64,000 bases of DNA from Marinomonas hwangdonensis (GTDB taxonomy: Bacteria; Pseudomonadota; Gammaproteobacteria; Pseudomonadales; Marinomonadaceae). Where the stretch lies: the NCBI RefSeq assembly GCF_003721245.1, contig NZ_RIZG01000005.1:62001-126000 (forward strand), in the 5' to 3' direction. Below, one piece after another: positions 47,610-57,192 of this stretch. The notes below the pieces were generated by a model. The model ran no database searches, was not told the DNA's origin, and saw only the letters and a list, made by a program, of their open reading frames with translations. Numbering within the stretch: position 1 is the first letter of the stretch; each line of letters begins with the position of its first letter. The translations under genes and the position numbers were made by a program.

Positions 47610-48068
47610 CTAGATGGCTTCAGCAAACCAGGTTTCTAAAATCATCTGAGCAGCCAAACCATCTACGGAGTTTTCTTTAAAGTTGCGATTGCCTCCACGG
47701 GCAATCACCTGTCCTTTGGCTTCATAGGAAGACAATCGCTCGTCTACCATATAATACGGACGATTAAAGCGTCCATGGAGCCGTTTAGCAAACTTGCGCG
47801 CCCGCTGGCACATTTCATTTTCAGCACCGTCCATGTCTAACGGCAAACCCACCACAAACGCATCAGGTTGCCATTCTTCCACTACACGAGCGATTTCATC
47901 CCAATTCGGAATACCTTCTTTTGCTTTAAGAGGCGCCAGTGGTTGCGCGGTCCCCGTTATCGTTTGTCCAATCGCTACGCCGATGCGCGTTGTACCAAAA
48001 TCAAAGCCCAATACTGAACGAACAGTATTGGGCTTATGATCATTATCCGAAGACGATGTCGCCGTCAT
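47610..48068 (-). CDS. ruvX: RuvX/YqgF, Holliday junction resolvase-like / rRNA 5'-end maturation nuclease
   Basis: A 152-residue RNase H-fold nuclease. GFDFGTTRIGVAIGQ carries the first acidic residue, FVVGLPLDMDG and MVDERLSSYEA the others. The family processes 16S rRNA precursor ends and was first proposed as a resolvase. Its ATG overlaps the yqgE stop by one base (TAATG). Confidence 0.95.
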   Translation of the reverse strand: MTATSSSDNDHKPNTVRSVLGFDFGTTRIGVAIGQTITGTAQPLAPLKAKEGIPNWDEIARVVEEWQPDAFVVGLPLDMDGAENEMCQRARKFAKRLHGRFNRPYYMVDERLSSYEAKGQVIARGGNRNFKENSVDGLAAQMILETWFAEAI

Positions 48069-48634
48069 TAACCATGCCCTATATCCGGTGAAAGTCGTGC
48101 CATATCAATCCCCAGTACGCGTGTCGCCGCGGTAAATTGCATATCGCTTGGTGTATGGAATAATACGTCTAAATCCGCCTCACATACCAGCCAATCATTA
48201 TTGGCAATCTCGGATTCTAACTGTCCAGCGTCCCAACCCGCACAACCAAGCGTAATACGGAAGGCTTCTGGCCCCTGTCCTTGCGCTATGTCTTCTAACG
48301 CTTCCAAAGACGCAGATAATGAAATCTCGTCCGTCACGCGCAGTGTTCGCTCCCAGGATTTATCCGCCGTATGAAGGATAAAACCACGCTCCGCCTCCAC
48401 CGGCCCACCATTATAGATAGGCTCCGAACGTAATAACGGGGCATAAATAGTCAGACCCAAGTGGTCAGCCAGTTCAGTAAAATCCACATTAGCAGGACGA
48501 TTGACAATAATGCCCATCGCACCTTCGCTGTTGTGTTCACAAAGATAAATAACCGTATGTTCAAAATGTGGATCATTTAAATGTGGCATAGAAATTAAGA
48601 AGTGATTTTTAAACGAGTCGAAAAATGCATTCAT
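48068..48634 (-). CDS. yqgE: YqgE/AlgH family protein
   Basis: A 188-residue protein of the YqgE/AlgH family: HFLISMPHLNDPHFEHTVIY, GAMGIIVNRP, YNGGPVEAERGFILH, GCAGWDAGQLE. AlgH was named for alginate control in Pseudomonas; biochemical role is unresolved. Start ATG 48634 or 48640, both within range of the AGAGGG site. Heads the five-gene cluster. Confidence 0.94.
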   Translation of the reverse strand: MNAFFDSFKNHFLISMPHLNDPHFEHTVIYLCEHNSEGAMGIIVNRPANVDFTELADHLGLTIYAPLLRSEPIYNGGPVEAERGFILHTADKSWERTLRVTDEISLSASLEALEDIAQGQGPEAFRITLGCAGWDAGQLESEIANNDWLVCEADLDVLFHTPSDMQFTAATRVLGIDMARLSPDIGHG

Positions 48635-49190
48635 AGTCATGGGCCCTCTTTAATTGATGACAACGCAAACATGGCGCTGATTACTTAAACTTAAGAAGTA
48701 CTTGGATCTAAAAACAACAAGATGCCAAAGAGGCAAAATAGACAGTAAAGAAGTGCAATTGAGAAGACGGTAAATTAACTGACCGACCCCTTCAGTATAG
48801 AGAAAGATAAAAAATAACCTAGCCCCAAAACACAATTTATTATGAAAACTCTGGTCAAAACACTTCAAAAGCCCGATTCCAAGCAGTAAACTGGTGATGT
48901 TTTTATACTTGAGACCCATAACATGCTTACCCTTTCATCCAACACGGCGCACACAAGATTGGCTCACGCCGACTTACTTGATCGTGCTCAAGTGATGAGT
49001 TTGGCGCGGTGGTTTCAACATTTCCAAGCCGAAACGGTCGATTTACGCTATTTCTTCCACAGCGGATGGTCTTCTTAGTTTTCCAATCAGAATACGATTT
49101 CTTCATGACTGAGTGTTTTGCGACAGCAAGGCTCCTATCTCAACTGAATAAAAACGGCTCATGCAACTCATTGGCAACAAGGAAAACAAG
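48635..49190. other. Gene-poor gap between yqgE and the oxygenase gene
   Basis: About 550 bases. The left part (48650-48920) is AT-rich with a hydrophobic minus-strand frame that lacks a ribosome site and family similarity. The right part holds a possible 51-residue reading frame at 48923. No terminator or repeat was seen. Confidence 0.4.
48923..49078 (+). CDS. Possible 51-residue small protein or gene fragment
   Basis: ATG at 48923 with GAG 10 nt upstream opens MLTLSSNTAHTRLAHADLLD and ends DLRYFFHSGWSS. Composition looks more coding than its surroundings (balanced, soluble, no homopolymer). I recognise no family. It may be a small gene or the N-terminal stub of a lost one; it could also be chance. 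Confidence 0.3.
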   Translation: MLTLSSNTAHTRLAHADLLDRAQVMSLARWFQHFQAETVDLRYFFHSGWSS

Positions 49191-50030
49191 ATGCAACTGC
49201 AAGCGATTGATTACCACAGCGATACAGCACAACAAGACTTTGTAAAATCTCTTCGAGAAACTGGCTTTGGGGTGTTGAAAAACCACCCTATCCAACAAAA
49301 CTTGGTTAGCGCCATTTACCAAGAATGGCAAACTTTTTTTGACAGCGAAGACAAACACCAGTATCGCTACAACAAAAGCACCCAAGACGGCTTTTTCCCC
49401 GCCGATGTGTCTGAAACCGCGAAAGGCCACACCAAAAAAGACATTAAAGAATACTTCCACTACTACCCATGGGGCCAATGTCCACCCGCCCACAAGGCCA
49501 TGCTGGCACAATATTACGCCGAAGCAACGCATCTGGCGGCAGAGCTACTGGCTTGGGTTGAAAAACACTCCCCAGCTGACGTAGCCAAGCATTACTCACA
49601 ATCGCTTTCTAGCATGGTAGACGGCAGTGACCAAACCTTACTACGCGTCTTGCATTACCCGCCACTTAAGGGGGATGAAGAACTTGGCGCAATCCGCGCT
49701 GGCGCCCACGAAGACATTAACTTATTAACCATTTTGCCCTCTGCAAACGAACCTGGTCTTCAAGTGAAAGCCAAAGACGGCACCTGGATGGACGTCCCTT
49801 GTGACTTTGGCACGCTGATTATCAACATTGGCGACATGCTGCAAGAAGCGTCCGGTGGCTATTTCCCATCCACCTCCCACAGAGTCATCAACCCAGAAGG
49901 GGCAGACAAAACCAAATCTCGGATTTCTCTGCCCTTGTTCCTTCATCCAAAACCCGAAGTCGTTTTGTCGGAACGCCATACCGCAAAAAGTTACTTACAT
50001 GAACGCTTGGTAGAGTTGGGCGTGATCTAA
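49191..50030 (+). CDS. 2-oxoglutarate/Fe(II) oxygenase, isopenicillin N synthase-like
   Basis: A 279-residue oxygenase. N-terminal DIOX-N-like part (GFGVLKNHPI), then the double-stranded beta-helix core with metal ligands H-x-D in AGAHEDINLLTIL and the distal His in STSHRVINP; the R-x-S for the cosubstrate is RISLPLFLHP. ATG 49191 has AAGG 9 nt upstream; the ATG at 49161 is less likely. Substrate not known. Strong terminator follows. Confidence 0.88.
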   Translation: MQLQAIDYHSDTAQQDFVKSLRETGFGVLKNHPIQQNLVSAIYQEWQTFFDSEDKHQYRYNKSTQDGFFPADVSETAKGHTKKDIKEYFHYYPWGQCPPAHKAMLAQYYAEATHLAAELLAWVEKHSPADVAKHYSQSLSSMVDGSDQTLLRVLHYPPLKGDEELGAIRAGAHEDINLLTILPSANEPGLQVKAKDGTWMDVPCDFGTLIINIGDMLQEASGGYFPSTSHRVINPEGADKTKSRISLPLFLHPKPEVVLSERHTAKSYLHERLVELGVI

Positions 50031-50052
50031 AGACCAAACAAGATGTCATTAA

Positions 50053-50089
50053 AAAAAATGGATGATCATCGATCATCCATTTTTTGTTT
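50053..50089. terminator. Bidirectional terminator
   Basis: AAAATGGATGATC-atc-GATCATCCATTTTTT, a 13-bp stem with A and T runs; serves the converging oxygenase and Gfo/Idh/MocA genes. Confidence 0.92.
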
Positions 50090-50115
50090 AAGCCGCATAG
50101 ATAAAGTTGACTACT

Positions 50116-51327
50116 TTAAAGATCGATCCCTTTGGCTCTAAGCAATTCATTCACGTCGATAATCTTGCCTGTTTTTACCGACTCCTCTGCGGCACACCCA
50201 ACTACAACAGACCAAAAACCTTCTTCTACCGTCGCGCTGTTGGTTTTTTTGCCTGCCATTTGATCGGCAAATGCAATGTGCTCGAACCAAGTTGCACCGT
50301 TGTGACCGGAGGCTTCGATCAATTTAGGGTAGCTTGGCTGTGATGTTTTAGACGGACGATTCTGACCACAGAAAACTTCCATTTCAGTCCGCAAACGTGC
50401 GTTTTCACTGAAGTCTTCGATCTCAGCCGCTTTCACACGACCTTCATCGCCGCACACCAATAGCTCTTCATGGAACATAGGGGCAAACATGCAAAGGTTG
50501 AAACCTGCGCGAACGCCATTGGCGTATTCAACCGTCACAAAAGCGCTATCAAGAATGTCAGATTTTTCGCCTTTGAATTCAAAGTCACGGAAGTTGGTAG
50601 ACTGGGAACCATTGGCATAAACACGTACTGGACGAGACTGGGCGAACAAGTTCATTAAATCAAAGTAATGGCAGCATTTTTCTACTAGCGTACCGCCAGA
50701 GAACTTAGAGAATTTATTCCACTGATTTACTTTATCAAGAAACGGAATACGGTGCTCCATGATGTTAATCATCTTCACTTCGCCCACCGCTTTACGTTCT
50801 AGAACTTCGTGAATGGCTTCGGAATAGATAGATTTATAACGGTACTGCAAACCGATCTGCAAAACAGCGCCGTATTCTTTCGCCATTTTGGTAATTTCGT
50901 AGGCATCTTCTAACTTGGTCGCCATCGGCTTTTCCATGAAGATGTGTTTGCCCGATTTGATCGCTACTTTTAGGACATCAAGGTGAGTAAAGTTAGGCGT
51001 ACAAATTAAAATACCGTCAACTTCTGGGTCATTACACGCCGCTTCTAGACTGTCATAGACTTTGAAATCTTCATCGGTGATTTTGGCGAATTCTTCTTTG
51101 GCTACTTTAACGCTGCGCTCGTTTAGATCGAACACACCATGAATAGCAGAACGACCAACGCGAGTCGCCACACGCATGTGTTCCATACCAATCATGCCGC
51201 AACCAATCAGGTTCACACGAAACTGCGCTGGCTCTTTGGCGAAGAAGTGACGCTCTTCTTCATTGATGTAATGAAAAGCTGGGCCAGTGTAACTGAATAG
51301 CTGTCCGTCGATTTTTTCTCTGCTCAT
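50116..51327 (-). CDS. Gfo/Idh/MocA family oxidoreductase
   Basis: A 403-residue NAD(P)-dependent sugar or polyol dehydrogenase-like enzyme. Rossmann fold after a 35-residue extension (RVNLIGCGMIGMEHMRVA), EKPMATKLEDAYEI with the conserved EKP, and a C-terminal beta-sheet domain with GGTLVEKCCHYFDLM (the catalytic His is in the CHYFDL block). Divergent from a LysR gene, which probably controls it. Nearby sugar-acid genes suggest a carbohydrate substrate. Confidence 0.9.
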   Translation of the reverse strand: MSREKIDGQLFSYTGPAFHYINEEERHFFAKEPAQFRVNLIGCGMIGMEHMRVATRVGRSAIHGVFDLNERSVKVAKEEFAKITDEDFKVYDSLEAACNDPEVDGILICTPNFTHLDVLKVAIKSGKHIFMEKPMATKLEDAYEITKMAKEYGAVLQIGLQYRYKSIYSEAIHEVLERKAVGEVKMINIMEHRIPFLDKVNQWNKFSKFSGGTLVEKCCHYFDLMNLFAQSRPVRVYANGSQSTNFRDFEFKGEKSDILDSAFVTVEYANGVRAGFNLCMFAPMFHEELLVCGDEGRVKAAEIEDFSENARLRTEMEVFCGQNRPSKTSQPSYPKLIEASGHNGATWFEHIAFADQMAGKKTNSATVEEGFWSVVVGCAAEESVKTGKIIDVNELLRAKGIDL

Positions 51328-51430
51328 GGGGTCTCACCTAACTTAGAATTATTTTGTAAGGCTAAGATAGGAAAAGCGCATCATTATGTCTAATATATGT
51401 TAATCACATACTTAATATGAAAAAGATATC

Positions 51431-52321
51431 ATGCGCTTTAGAAAACTGAATTATTTTATTACCGTGGCGGAAGAGCTGCATTTTGGACGCGCTGCGGCTC
51501 GATTACATATTGCCCAGCCACCACTGTCACAACAAATTAAAGCCATTGAAGATGAACTTGGCGCCGTACTTTTTGAGCGCAGCAGCCAAAAAGTCTCTCT
51601 GACGCCTGCCGGAGAAGCTTTGCTACCTCAAGCAAGAGCACTGTTGCAGAACTGGGAAAAGATACAAGAACAAGTTCGCAGTGTTGCCAACGGCACAGCT
51701 GGTAACCTATCGCTTGGGTTTGTTTGGGCGGCTGGCACACCGCATTTTTCTAAGGGCATCGCGCAATTCAAACAAGACAACCATGGTGTGACACTCAATC
51801 TAGAAGAAATGACCACAGCCCATGCCCTAGATGCTTTAAGAACAGAGAAAATCGACTTAGCCATGATCTTTCTTAACCCACTGATGGATATCACGGATCT
51901 CGAACACCAAGAGTATGAAATACAAAAACATCTGCTCGCTTTACCTGACAACCATCCTCTTGCGCAAAAAGACAGTGTGCCTCTAAGTGATTTGCACCAG
52001 CTGCCGTTTATTTCCTTCACCAGACAAGCTCACCCATCGTTATACGATCAGATTATGCACTCTCTTCATGCTGCAGGAGTAGAACCCAACATTGTACAAA
52101 TTGCTCGATTGACTCAAACCACTCGCACCCTAGTCGCCGCAGGCGTCGGCGTGGCGCTTGTGCCTGAATCCACCCAATTCGATCAGCGGGAAGGCTTAAC
52201 CTATCGCCCGATTGATGGCGTGCTACCAGAACTCGCCATCCACTTTGTATGGCGTAAAAACAGCCTAACGCCCTTAATGGAAAGGTTAATTACTCACCTT
52301 CACGCGCAAGTACTAAGATAA
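51431..52321 (+). CDS. LysR family transcriptional regulator
   Basis: A 296-residue LysR protein of the CatR/BenM-like branch: MRFRKLNYFITVAEELHFGR then RLHIAQPPLSQQIKAIEDEL as the helix-turn-helix, and a full co-inducer domain. A 103-bp AT-rich divergent gap with an imperfect inverted repeat (about 51390-51420, attaatatgt/acatacttaat style) separates it from the oxidoreductase gene it likely regulates. Confidence 0.92.
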   Translation: MRFRKLNYFITVAEELHFGRAAARLHIAQPPLSQQIKAIEDELGAVLFERSSQKVSLTPAGEALLPQARALLQNWEKIQEQVRSVANGTAGNLSLGFVWAAGTPHFSKGIAQFKQDNHGVTLNLEEMTTAHALDALRTEKIDLAMIFLNPLMDITDLEHQEYEIQKHLLALPDNHPLAQKDSVPLSDLHQLPFISFTRQAHPSLYDQIMHSLHAAGVEPNIVQIARLTQTTRTLVAAGVGVALVPESTQFDQREGLTYRPIDGVLPELAIHFVWRKNSLTPLMERLITHLHAQVLR

Positions 52322-52354
52322 TTAGGCTCGAACATTCCTAAAAAAACAGCAGAC

Positions 52355-52380
52355 AAAAAAAGCCAGTGCAAGCACTGGCC
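52355..52380 (-). terminator. Terminator of dctP
   Basis: GCCAGTGC-tt-GCACTGGC on the minus strand followed by seven T. Confidence 0.9.
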
Positions 52381-52417
52381 TAATGAAAAAATCACTGTTC
52401 TGAAGAATTTATTAAGA

Positions 52418-53488
52418 TTAGTTCTGTGCCATGTAGGCTTCATCAATAGATGCTTCACACGCTTTCACTGCATTTTCTGTAGTTTCAACCCACTTAGCAC
52501 CATATTCGTTAACAAACCAAGCACGAACAGGTTTCGCGGCTTCTTGGAACTGAGCTTTTTCTTCAGCCGTTGGTGCATAAACGGTACCACCAGACGCTTT
52601 AAATTCATTATACGCATCAATCTGACGGCGTTTTGGCATAACGGTTGTGACTTCACGCAGGGCATCAAAACCATCCATCATGATATGCTGAAGATCTTCA
52701 GGCATGTCTTTCAGAGAATCGTTATTCATCCACCACATAGACGCCATATAACCGTGACCATCTAAGGTCATGTATTTAATGTGCTCGTTAAACTTCATGC
52801 CCATGATGTCGGTAATACCGTTTTTTGTACCTTCCACCAAACCTGTTGCCAAGGAGGTATACACTTCTGGCCAAGGCACAGCGGTTGGGCTGCCACCCAT
52901 GGCTTTCACAAGCTGCATTTGGATGGGTGAGTTGATCGTACGGATCTTCAAACCTTTTACATCAGCGGGTGTTTTAATCTGTTTTTTCGTCGTTGCGAAG
53001 TTACGCCAGCCACCCGTATTACCAATGGTCATCAAGCGCATAGTACCTGTACGATCCAGCAATTCTTTACGGATTGGACCAACCAACATTTCATTATTTA
53101 AGGCGCATTCAGCAACCCGATCAGTTGGAAATATATAAGGAATATCAATCGCTTGAATTTCAGGGAAGACATTGGCTAAACCGCCCGTCGTGGTATTAAA
53201 CACCTGAATCAAATTGGCTTGCAGAGCTTCAATACATTCTGTTGGATTACCACATAGTTGACCGCCTGAATAAATATTCACCTGAATACGACCGTTAGAT
53301 TGCGCCTCTACATAATCTTTTAACACCACTGCGCCGTCATAATCTTCATCGCTGGTATTTGAAAGATGCACAATATTGAATTCATAATCCGCCGCAAGCG
53401 CAGGCATAGCAGCAAGAGACAAACTCGCTGCCATAAGCGTTGGAACAAAAGCGGCTGTGGTCTTTTTTAGTAGATCGGTTTTTTTCAT
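52418..53488 (-). CDS. dctP: TRAP transporter solute-binding protein (DctP family)
   Basis: A 356-residue periplasmic binding protein; signal peptide cut after MPALA-ADYEF. DctP blocks: YSGGQLCGNPTECIEALQAN, LKIRTINSPIQMQLVKAMGG with the arginine that normally clamps a ligand carboxylate, and SPTAVPWPEVYTSLATGLVE. GGAG ribosome site. It is apart from its likely partners dctQ and dctM (56-57 kb), separated by a GntR gene and a TauE-like gene, but shares an operator with the catabolic operon. Ligand is probably a sugar acid. Confidence 0.93.
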   Translation of the reverse strand: MKKTDLLKKTTAAFVPTLMAASLSLAAMPALAADYEFNIVHLSNTSDEDYDGAVVLKDYVEAQSNGRIQVNIYSGGQLCGNPTECIEALQANLIQVFNTTTGGLANVFPEIQAIDIPYIFPTDRVAECALNNEMLVGPIRKELLDRTGTMRLMTIGNTGGWRNFATTKKQIKTPADVKGLKIRTINSPIQMQLVKAMGGSPTAVPWPEVYTSLATGLVEGTKNGITDIMGMKFNEHIKYMTLDGHGYMASMWWMNNDSLKDMPEDLQHIMMDGFDALREVTTVMPKRRQIDAYNEFKASGGTVYAPTAEEKAQFQEAAKPVRAWFVNEYGAKWVETTENAVKACEASIDEAYMAQN

Positions 53489-53638
53489 TTCGAAAGCTCC
53501 GTTTTTTATTATTGGATCACGTATTCTTATTCTTGGATCACATTAGTGGCAAAACAAGCCAATAGAACATTTATTAGCAGATCATCAGATGATTATTGAT
53601 AGTAAATGTGCTCTTATCTTGTTATAACTTGTTTTATA

Positions 53639-53650
53639 TCTTATATAAGA
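53639..53650. promoter_or_regulatory. Shared operator, copy 1 (dctP / GntR gap)
   Basis: Perfect palindrome TCTTATATAAGA followed by CATAA and preceded by ACTTGT. The same core and flanks occur at 59775-59786. It lies between the divergent dctP and GntR genes. Confidence 0.7.
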
Positions 53651-53727
53651 CATAAAGTGCAAGAAAAGAACAGATTTTTTTACTTCATTTGCGTATTCTA
53701 AGAGCCAAAATTACAACAGGTTAAGCC

Positions 53728-54465
53728 ATGACAGACACAACATCGAAGCCATCACCTATCTTCAAACCTCTGTATAAACAAGTTCAAGAGTTGATTACAG
53801 AGAGGATTATTGAAGGCGTTTGGAAACCAGGTGAGATGTTGCCCAGTGAGTTCCAGCTGGCGGATCTACTGGGTGTCAGCCAAGGAACGGTTAGAAAAGC
53901 GCTCAATGCACTCACCGAAGATAACGTATTATTTCGTCGTCAAGGCGTGGGGACTTTTGTGTCGGAACACACCTTACAAAAAATGCTGTTCCACTTTTTT
54001 CATTTTAAAAGTGATAATGGCGATATTCCCGAATTACCGTACGCACAGTTGCTCGAAACACGATTAATCACACCAGACAACCGTCTACAAAGCGTTTTTA
54101 ATATCGCTTCAGATGAAAAAGTCATCGAAATTCATCGTGTTCGCTCTATTAAAAATACGGCCTCCATTCGTGAACTGATTTATCTGCCACATCGTTACTT
54201 TATGGATTTAGACAAAGAAGAAAAGCTACCGCATTCCCTGTATCACTACTATCAACAACATTTTAATATTACTGTCCACAAAGCCACAGACAGACTTAAA
54301 GCAGTGCTGGCCGATGAGCAAGACCAAAGCATCCTAAACGTGGCCGCAGGGCAGCCTTTATTAGAAGTAACACGAACAGCTCGTGCCTTAGACGGACGTA
54401 CTGTGGAATACCGAGTCAGCCGAGCCAATAGCCAAGATCTGCATTATCTTGTTGAACTGAATTAA
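53728..54465 (+). CDS. GntR/HutC family regulator with UTRA domain
   Basis: A 245-residue repressor. Winged helix at about 15-80 (YKQVQELITERIIEGVWKPG, PSEFQLADLLGVSQGTVRKA, FRRQGVGTFVSE), UTRA effector domain at about 95-240 (EIHRVRSIKNTASIRELIYL, AAGQPLLEVTRTARALDG). Divergent from dctP across a gap with the TCTTATATAAGA palindrome. Probable local regulator of the sugar-acid uptake and breakdown genes; the effector would be the sugar acid or a keto-deoxy intermediate. Confidence 0.9.
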   Translation: MTDTTSKPSPIFKPLYKQVQELITERIIEGVWKPGEMLPSEFQLADLLGVSQGTVRKALNALTEDNVLFRRQGVGTFVSEHTLQKMLFHFFHFKSDNGDIPELPYAQLLETRLITPDNRLQSVFNIASDEKVIEIHRVRSIKNTASIRELIYLPHRYFMDLDKEEKLPHSLYHYYQQHFNITVHKATDRLKAVLADEQDQSILNVAAGQPLLEVTRTARALDGRTVEYRVSRANSQDLHYLVELN

Positions 54466-54530
54466 CACACAGCTTCTGAAAACACTAAAAGAGCGCGCTG
54501 AGCCGAAAGCCAGCGCCCTCTTTTGGCTTG

Positions 54531-55283
54531 CTAAAATCCCTGCCACATCAAGCTCATGCCAGACAGTAGCAACAAACTAAACGCAATAAAACGCATCGCT
54601 CGACCAGAAATAGGCAGTGGAAACTTCCTAGCGACCAACGTCGCCACAACGACGACAGGAAAACCAAGCGCACATAACAACCAAGTCTCAGTATCGACGC
54701 CTCGCGTCAGGCTAACCGATCCCACGCGCAAGGCCGCCGTACAACAAAAGATCCCTAACAAGGTTGCGCGTATTCTGGCCTGATCATCTGGCTGGCGATA
54801 CATCATAAAGGTAATTGGCGGACCAAAGGTCGCAAACATGCCGCCCATGACCCCACCAATGACGCCACTAACAGCAAAGGCTCCAGCAGAAGACGCTCTT
54901 CTCACCTTATGAGCTTGAAGCATCATCACTAAACTGCTAACGACAATGCACAAGCCTAAACTAAACTTCAACCACCCTATCGCGTTTTCACCAAGGTAGC
55001 CAAGCAGCCATACACCAAGATATATCGCAGGCAAACACGGCAGAATAAACCCCCAGAAAGCACGAAGGTTCACCTGCTTCCAATGTCCGCCATACAAGCC
55101 TATGCCCGCATTAATAAGGCTCAACACACTCACTGCAAACGCTGTCACTTCAATAGGCGCTAAACCTAAGGCTGACACGCTGCTCACGACAATCAGCCCA
55201 AAGGCAAAACCAGTCGTCGCTTGAATGTAACTGCCAAGAGCAAAAAACAGTAATAGAAGCAGGCTCGAACTATCCATAAGCAT
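54531..55283 (-). CDS. TauE/SafE (TSUP) family membrane transporter
   Basis: A 250-residue protein with about eight helices in two repeats (FFALGSYIQATTGFAFGLIV, GVIGGVMGGMFATFGPPITF). The family exports sulfite, sulfonates or organic acids. GGGAGG ribosome site. Last gene on the minus strand after dctM, 60 bp apart. An exporter inside a sugar-acid cluster is unusual; it may move a product or overflow acid. Confidence 0.85.
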   Translation of the reverse strand: MLMDSSSLLLLLFFALGSYIQATTGFAFGLIVVSSVSALGLAPIEVTAFAVSVLSLINAGIGLYGGHWKQVNLRAFWGFILPCLPAIYLGVWLLGYLGENAIGWLKFSLGLCIVVSSLVMMLQAHKVRRASSAGAFAVSGVIGGVMGGMFATFGPPITFMMYRQPDDQARIRATLLGIFCCTAALRVGSVSLTRGVDTETWLLCALGFPVVVVATLVARKFPLPISGRAMRFIAFSLLLLSGMSLMWQGF

Positions 55284-55343
55284 AAAAGCCTCCCTCGTTT
55301 GTTACCTTCTTAAATACTCCGAGAACTAATTGCTTACGTCCCA

Positions 55344-56630
55344 TCAGGAGGCAAAGCCAAGTAAACGAGGCAAAGTCATCGTCAAGGCTGGAATGTACGT
55401 AATCAGAATAATAACCAGAATATGCACCGCCAAATACGGCAGCATTTCACGACTAATCCGCTCTACTTTTTCACCACTGACACTGGAGGCAACGAATAAC
55501 ACCAACCCCATTGGAGGCGTCGCTAAGCCTATGGTCAAGTTCACACACATCACAATCGCAAAGTGCAAAGGATCAATGCCGAATTGCGTCACAATAGGCC
55601 CAAGGATTGGCCCTAAAATTAGGATGGCTGGCCCCGCATCTAAAAACATGCCAACAAGCAACAATAAAATATTAATGATTAACAAGAGTAACAGCGGGTT
55701 TTCTGTCAATGTCACCATAATATTGGCGATTTTTTGTGGCGCACCGGACAAACTAATTACCGCTGAAAATGCCACAGCACTACCGACTAGGAACAAGATC
55801 ACTGCAGACGATTTCGCTGTTGCATAAAATAAACTCGGCAAACTGCTCATTGTCATGGTTCGTGACAAAAGACTGACTAGCAAGGCGTATGCCGCCGCAA
55901 CCGCTGCGGCTTCGGTTGGTGTAAACACCCCAGATAAAATCCCACCTAGCAAGATAACGGGCGTCAGCAGAGGCCAAAAAGCCTGCTTAACCGCCGTACC
56001 ACGCTCTTTCCATGTGGCTTTTTCAGAGGCCACTTTGTATCCTCGGCGACGAGCCAAAAACCAGGTCATGATCATTAAGCTTACGCCAACCAAAATACCT
56101 GGAATAATGCCTGCCGCAAACAAACCACCGACCGATACGTTCATCACAAAGGCGTACAGAATCATGATACCGCTGGGTGGAATAATCGGACCAATCACCG
56201 AAGAGGCCGCCGTCACGGCCGCCGCAAAACGACGCGAGTAGCCATTCTTTTCCATCGCGGGAATCAGCATTTTCCCTAAGGCCGAACAATCCGCCACGGC
56301 TGAACCACTTAAACCGGCAAACAACATGGAAGACAAAATATTGATTTGCGCCAGACCACCGCGCAAATGACCGATAAAGGCTTGGCTTACCTGTACCAGC
56401 GACAAAGTAATACCACTGCGGTTCATTACCTCACCCGCCAGCATGAAAAACGGAATAGCCATTAGAGGAAAGCTATCAATGCCGTTGTATAGACGCTGCG
56501 TCAGCAAGAGATAGAACATCTCTTTGCCTTCCAGAAATAGACTCAGACCCGGCGCAAACAACAAGGCAAACGCGACAGGCATGCCCAAAAACATGACAGA
56601 AAGCAAAATCCAGAAAAATGAAATGCCCAT
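55344..56630 (-). CDS. dctM: TRAP transporter large permease (DctM)
   Basis: A 428-residue, 12-helix permease. Family blocks GMPVAFALLFAPGLSLFLEG, PFFMLAGEVMNRSGIT, GLSGSAVADCSALGKMLIPA, IIPPSGIMILYAFV, FLDAGPAILILGPILGPIV. Carries out Na+-driven import of the solute delivered by DctP. Starts 3 bp after dctQ ends. Confidence 0.95.
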   Translation of the reverse strand: MGISFFWILLSVMFLGMPVAFALLFAPGLSLFLEGKEMFYLLLTQRLYNGIDSFPLMAIPFFMLAGEVMNRSGITLSLVQVSQAFIGHLRGGLAQINILSSMLFAGLSGSAVADCSALGKMLIPAMEKNGYSRRFAAAVTAASSVIGPIIPPSGIMILYAFVMNVSVGGLFAAGIIPGILVGVSLMIMTWFLARRRGYKVASEKATWKERGTAVKQAFWPLLTPVILLGGILSGVFTPTEAAAVAAAYALLVSLLSRTMTMSSLPSLFYATAKSSAVILFLVGSAVAFSAVISLSGAPQKIANIMVTLTENPLLLLLIINILLLLVGMFLDAGPAILILGPILGPIVTQFGIDPLHFAIVMCVNLTIGLATPPMGLVLFVASSVSGEKVERISREMLPYLAVHILVIILITYIPALTMTLPRLLGFAS

Positions 56631-56633
56631 GGG

Positions 56634-57182
56634 TTATGCCTCGCTTTCGCTATCAGACAACACAAACTTGTCGCCATTAGATTCATTAAAAAGACGCGTA
56701 ATACCAATCAAGAAAAGCTCGGTATACACCAACATCATGACGCCAAAGCCAACCGGCATCGCCATATAAGACCAAGCTTTGGTAATCGGCAGCGCCGTGG
56801 CTAACATACGCGTTCCCTTTAAGGCAAAATCTAAACTTTTATTAAAAGCGTAATACAAAACGATTCCGACCAGCACATACAGCACCAACTCTAGCAACAC
56901 ACTCAATCGTCTAGGCAAAGACCCCAAAATAATATCGAGGGCCGCGTGTTGTTTTGTACGAGAGACAACAGGTAATGTTAAAAACGTCATCCAAACCATC
57001 AAATAACGTGCGAGTTCTTCCGACCAAGGCAAAGAGTCATTCAGCACATAACGACAAAAAACCTGTACCAAAATAATGGCAGTCATAACCGCCACAGCGG
57101 TGATCGCCAAATACTTGAACACAAATATCAGGGCCGAATTCAGCCGCCCTAATAGCGTTATTATTCTTATTAATAAAAGCAT
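56634..57182 (-). CDS. dctQ: TRAP transporter small permease (DctQ)
   Basis: A 182-residue, four-helix subunit: VFCRYVLNDSLPWSEELARY is the DctQ signature, then LDFALKGTRMLATALPITKA and YMAMPVGFGVMMLVYTELFL. Partner of DctM. Ten bp after the aldolase gene, same operon. Confidence 0.93.
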   Translation of the reverse strand: MLLLIRIITLLGRLNSALIFVFKYLAITAVAVMTAIILVQVFCRYVLNDSLPWSEELARYLMVWMTFLTLPVVSRTKQHAALDIILGSLPRRLSVLLELVLYVLVGIVLYYAFNKSLDFALKGTRMLATALPITKAWSYMAMPVGFGVMMLVYTELFLIGITRLFNESNGDKFVLSDSESEA

Positions 57183-57192
57183 AGAGACACCT

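Noticed and set aside
48650..48919. An 89-residue hydrophobic minus-strand frame
   Set aside because: AT-rich gap, no ribosome site, no recognisable domain and codon use unlike neighbours; most likely chance.
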